Of a DNA stretch of 64,000 nucleotides, positions 61,629 to 64,000 are shown piece by piece. The translations under genes were made by a program, and so were the position numbers. The stretch covers positions 15,716,833 to 15,780,832 of the forward strand of contig NC_092189.1 in NCBI RefSeq assembly GCF_043641665.1, given 5' to 3'. This stretch comes from Enoplosus armatus (taxonomy: Eukaryota > Chordata > Actinopteri > Centrarchiformes > Enoplosidae). Every line of letters begins with the position of its first letter. Positions within the stretch are counted from its first letter, which is position 1. Under the pieces are notes generated by a model, which was not told where the DNA came from, ran no database searches, and saw only the letters and a program-made list of their open reading frames with translations.

Positions 61629-63642
61629 TTCAAGCATGACACAGCAGCATGCCTGTTATACTGCAGTCATATCATCTCCTCCTCAACATAACATTGTTTA
61701 TAGCGGAACACATATTCTCACAGAATATGCAGTAATGAAAAAACAGCCAAGCCATTTCACAAACGATATTTGTTTATACCCGGAGCCTTCTCTGGTTAAT
61801 ATATTATGAGATGTCTGTCGTACAATATAGTCTGTGAGTATTTGGACAGTTGCTCTTTATGTAGCACATGGGAGTTGAAATATAACAATAACTATGGGGG
61901 TAAAGTGCTAGTCTGGTTCCAGACCTCTGAATGGCTGCACACATCAGATTTATTTTTATTCAAATGGACAAAATGGCATTTCAGTTTGATTATCAAGCTA
62001 GTGAAGTGCTTTCAGCTTTAATTAGAGGGTTTTGACATCCATATTGAGTGAACAGCGAAGAGGATTATTGTCCTGCTGCACTTCTTGTGCAATCTAAAAA
62101 TTTGGGGTATTATGTACAAGACAAAGAGTCTACAGCCATGCTAGCAGCTCTGTGAGGCTGTGCTTTGTGGTGCTTTGAAATGCTAATGTTGCCATGCTAA
62201 CATGCTCACAATGATGACGCTGACGTTGAGCAGGCGTAATGTTTTCCATGTTCACCATCTTAGTTTAGCGTGTTAGCATGTTAACATTAGCCAGGTAGCA
62301 CTAAACAATGTCGTTAGTTTTTTAGGTGTTTGGTCATAAGTATCAGACACATTGAAATCTTGACCTGATGGTGGCGCTAGATCACCAAAGTGTTTACAAG
62401 TCATCATCTGGAGACAATGAATGTATAAGATTTTAAGATTTTATTGTTGGATATTTCAGTCTGAGTGACAGACACTGTCTTCCCTAGAGCCATGTTGCAA
62501 GTGTGGCTAAAAAAAACTATTTGAAAGGACTATATAAAAGGGTTCCTTCTCTGCTCTGTGAATATAAAAATGATCCATTATGATCCAGTTGACCTTATAT
62601 CTACAAGCCGCTTCAGGTCTTGCATTTCTGCCTCAATGTTTACTGTATGTTGTTGTGAAACTCCATCCAGGGAGTGCAGCGGCGTGTCTGCTGCAGAGAA
62701 AAGTGTAAAGCAAGATGTTTACCTCTGTTGTCCGTTTGACCCTGTCCTGCTTTCACCTGGCTTGCCTCCAAATTATAGAAGAGGAGAGGCAAAAAGGAAG
62801 AGATCACTATATTTAGACTGCAGGTTTATAGAAGCTGATGCACAAAGCTGTCTTTTACTGAAAGACTGCAGCTGATACTGGTGTATTTTTAACACTTGTC
62901 AGTTTTCTAAGAAAGTTGGTGTTCAGCTTTTGGTACATTTTACATATTTATAAGGTGACCCTCTTCTCTTTTTCACAGATCGTTTTGATCACCACTGTCC
63001 ATGGGTAGGAAACTGTGTGGGCAAGAGGAACTACCGATACTTCTACCTTTTCACCATGTCCCTCTCCCTGCTCACCATCTACATCTTCACCTTTGACATC
63101 GTCCACGTGGTCATGCGTGAGTATCCTGTCAGCAATTTGTCCAATCAGAAGGAACAGACAGGTACATCATGCAGGAAAACGATACATGGATAGCTCAATG
63201 AATGTGGCAAAACAGGAAGAACGACCTGTGACACAAGCAGCTTCTGCTGTATATGCAAACTCATGCTCATGTGCTGAAACTATGACCTAATTCAGACCAG
63301 GCTTTTCCAGGAGCGTGACACGACATGCAACAGCAACTGACAGCTCGACATGATTCCTCTTTCATCCTCATCCCTCTGCTTCCTTGGTCTACGCAATGCA
63401 GACAGAAAGGAGACAGAGAGATGAGGAAACAGGAGTGTTTCTAGTCAGGATAATTAGCTCTGGGCTTGTTATCTTAATAGTAGTAATATGTAAGAATTGT
63501 GTCTTTCCAGTAGATAAAAAATGAATAAGGAAGCAGTGGGCTTTTTAGAAAGTCTTCTCTTTTTAACTTCTCTCTGTGTTGCTCTGTTCACAGGTTCAGT
63601 GGATAATGGCTTTTTGAACACTTTGAAGGAAACACCTGGGAC
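47181..63642 (+). CDS. zdhhc9: Palmitoyltransferase ZDHHC9, N-terminal part (runs off the window)
   Basis: Five coding exons are present: 47181-47344, 56503-56663, 60787-60945, 62979-63116 and 63594-63642, about 224 residues; the rest lies beyond the right edge. Membrane segments: about 35-53 and 60-80 before, and about 185-206 after, the cysteine-rich domain at 138-184. That domain has [20 protein letters not shown], and the catalytic DHHC motif is at 165-168 within [39 protein letters not shown] and [14 protein letters not shown] match the ZDHHC9/14/18 group, and the ends favour ZDHHC9. Known role: with the Golgi partner GOLGA7/GCP16 it palmitoylates HRAS and NRAS. Intron 1 is 9.2 kb and repeat-filled. 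The exon 5 border GGGAC|ATATCCTTTT is an AT-AC, U12-type donor rather than GT. Confidence 0.95.
47505..48120. repeat. Tandem pair of TCGATTAATCG-type repeats
   Basis: Two copies in direct order: one from ATTAATCGATTAGTTGTTGACG to AACTAATGATAC (47508-47820), and one from TTCTCGATTAATAGATTCATC to ATTAATCAATTATCAAAATA (about 47835-48105). Both contain the AAATATTTGGTGTTTTTG / CCAAATATATTCAGC blocks. In zdhhc9 intron 1. Confidence 0.55.
49370..49870. repeat. TCGATTAATCG-type fragment followed by a TGCTAACA-type repeat
   Basis: 49370-49540 has the GGCAGCAACTAACATTTCTCAG start and GAAGATATTCAGTTTAGAAT block of the first family. 49555-49870 has AAATGGATTGTCATAAAATTTGGTACAG, cited by AAATGGATTGTCATAAAA, then CAGCGCCACCATCAGGTCA and GTTAGCATGCTAACACACTAAAC. 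The second family recurs inverted at 62150-62420. Confidence 0.55.
52442..52503. repeat. (CA)n microsatellite
   Basis: Uninterrupted CA dinucleotides of about 60 nt in zdhhc9 intron 1. Confidence 0.95.
53025..53240. repeat. GTACTTGAGTA-family end fragment
   Basis: GAGAGATTCAGATCCTTAAAGTAG, then GTGAAATACTCAGTTACAAG and TAAAAGCCTTGCATTAAAA is the left-end order of the family. No matching right end was found. Confidence 0.45.
53248..53772. repeat. Fold-back element, second complete copy
   Basis: Left arm from AAAAGAATAGTTTGACATTTG through CTTGCCGAGAGTTATATGAG and GACTGGCTCTGTCC. Right arm from CAAGATATAACGTTAATCAGTGAG through GATAGAGCCAGGCTAGC, CTATGCTAAGCTAAC and TCTTCTCATCTAACTCC to AATGTCTAACTATTTCTTT. 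The arms are inverted copies around an AT-rich centre near 53470. In zdhhc9 intron 1. Confidence 0.75.
54396..54513. repeat. (GT)n microsatellite
   Basis: About 118 nt of GT with two GGGTGTGGG interruptions, in zdhhc9 intron 1. The cysteine/valine-rich frames across it are artefacts. Confidence 0.95.
54876..54990. repeat. Terminus of a DNA-transposon-like repeat (AGTATTTGGACAG)
   Basis: TGTGCAGTCCATAAGTATTTGGACAG, cited by its core AAGTATTTGGACAG, then TTGCTCTGTACTTCAGCAC and GGGTAAAGTGCAAGTCTG. The same order appears at 61815-62060, so the two are copies of one family. Confidence 0.5.
55240..55485. repeat. TCGATTAATCG-type repeat
   Basis: Begins AACGATCAATCGATTATCAAA and ends ATTTGATTAATGGACTAATGG, with a GCATTTGAAAAGCTGGAAC block between. 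Further fragments lie at 56125-56310 and 58225-58350. Confidence 0.5.
55700..55742. repeat. GCT-rich triplet repeat
   Basis: GCTGCTGGTGCTGCTGCTGG-type imperfect triplets of about 40 nt in zdhhc9 intron 1. Not in a supported coding frame. Confidence 0.7.
58905..59215. repeat. Fold-back element, partial right arm
   Basis: AACAAGATATAATGTGTTAATTAGTGAGCTG at the start, cited by ATGTGTTAATTAGTGAGC, and CCAGTGTTTATGCTAAGCTAACC plus TGAGAGTGGTATCAATCTTC at the end are right-arm blocks. The middle is replaced by unrelated sequence and no left arm is seen. Confidence 0.5.
61314..61398. repeat. (GT)n microsatellite
   Basis: About 85 nt of uninterrupted GT in zdhhc9 intron 3. Confidence 0.95.
61595..61624. 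repeat. (CA)n microsatellite
   Basis: About 30 nt of CA, 200 nt downstream of the GT tract in the same intron and complementary to it. Confidence 0.9.
61815..62060. repeat. AGTATTTGGACAG-family copy
   Basis: AGTCTGTGAGTATTTGGACAG, then GGGGTAAAGTGCTAGTCTGG and TTTCAGCTTTAATTAGAGGG plus TTTTGACATCCATATTG, in the same order as the known teleost family. In zdhhc9 intron 3. Confidence 0.5.
62150..62420. repeat. TGCTAACA-type repeat
   Basis: GCTAATGTTGCCATGCTAAC, TTAGCGTGTTAGCATG, then ATTGAAATCTTGACCTGATGG and TGGCGCTAGATCACCAAAG. It is the inverse of the block order at 49555-49870. Confidence 0.55.
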
Positions 63643-63652
63643 ATATCCTTTT
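63643..63652 (+). promoter_or_regulatory. U12-type AT-AC 5' splice site of zdhhc9 intron 5
   Basis: ATATCCTTTT directly follows the coding sequence AAGGAAACACCTGGGAC. This is a perfect match to the minor-spliceosome AT-AC donor. No GT donor preserves the conserved KETPGT frame: reading on gives a stop at TGA within six codons. The matching acceptor lies outside the window. Confidence 0.85.
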
Positions 63653-64000
63653 AATCTCTGACCACAGTATATGCCACAAAAACAGCTGCTGTGTGTGCTA
63701 TATTTGCCAGATTTCCTAGAATAGGAAATGAAAGATACTTTTCAAGTGTGACATCCCAACTAGCACCGTTCCCTAAGCTTCTCCCCAAACATTTTTCCTA
63801 TAATAACTTAGCATCTGTAACTAGGCACAGCAGGTCTGTCAAGCTGTGGATTTCTTAACATGATTAAGTGGTGTCGTTTTTACAGCCTTTCTAAAATCAA
63901 AAACACAAGAGCAAAAGTGTAAGGAATGGCTTCAACACAGTGTTTATCTGCTCTAGTGTAAGCTACAGCCGCTAGAATGTCCAGTTACTTAGTACAAGTG

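Overview
The window is nuclear DNA from a ray-finned fish, most likely a percomorph teleost. The evidence is compact multi-exon genes with GT-AG introns, long CA/GT microsatellites, and many interspersed repeats of types common in teleosts. Species cannot be named from the sequence alone. The gene names rest on reading spliced protein products and comparing them with family members from memory, not on a database search. All reconstructed exons keep an open frame across every junction.

Layout: 1-6.6 kb is repeat-rich with no gene seen. A mid1ip1/Spot14-family gene lies on the minus strand (CDS 7398-7895, with a TATA promoter near 8.55 kb). tspan6 follows on the minus strand (11498-16832, seven coding exons plus a 3'UTR intron). 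srpx2 is divergent from it on the plus strand (18734-25596, ten exons). sytl4/granuphilin is convergent on the minus strand (26800-37306, sixteen coding exons). trmt12/TYW2 is on the minus strand (40596-43563, seven exons). zdhhc9 is on the plus strand from 47181 and runs off the right edge; five coding exons are present.

The genes do not form a pathway. They are a conserved linkage group: human TSPAN6-SRPX2-SYTL4 are adjacent at Xq22 and ZDHHC9 is further along Xq. The order mid1ip1-tspan6-srpx2-sytl4 also mirrors the human Xp11.4 paralogues MID1IP1-TSPAN7-SRPX-SYTL5, so this is one arm of an ancient duplicated block.

Points most worth checking: an AT-AC (U12-type) intron in zdhhc9 at 63643; an 84-nt sytl4 intron that is in frame and stop-free; the multi-exon structure of trmt12; a CA tract just inside the srpx2 exon 2 donor; inverted-repeat (TIR and fold-back) elements; and an orphan mini-exon divergent from trmt12. 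No wholly new biological system was recognised.
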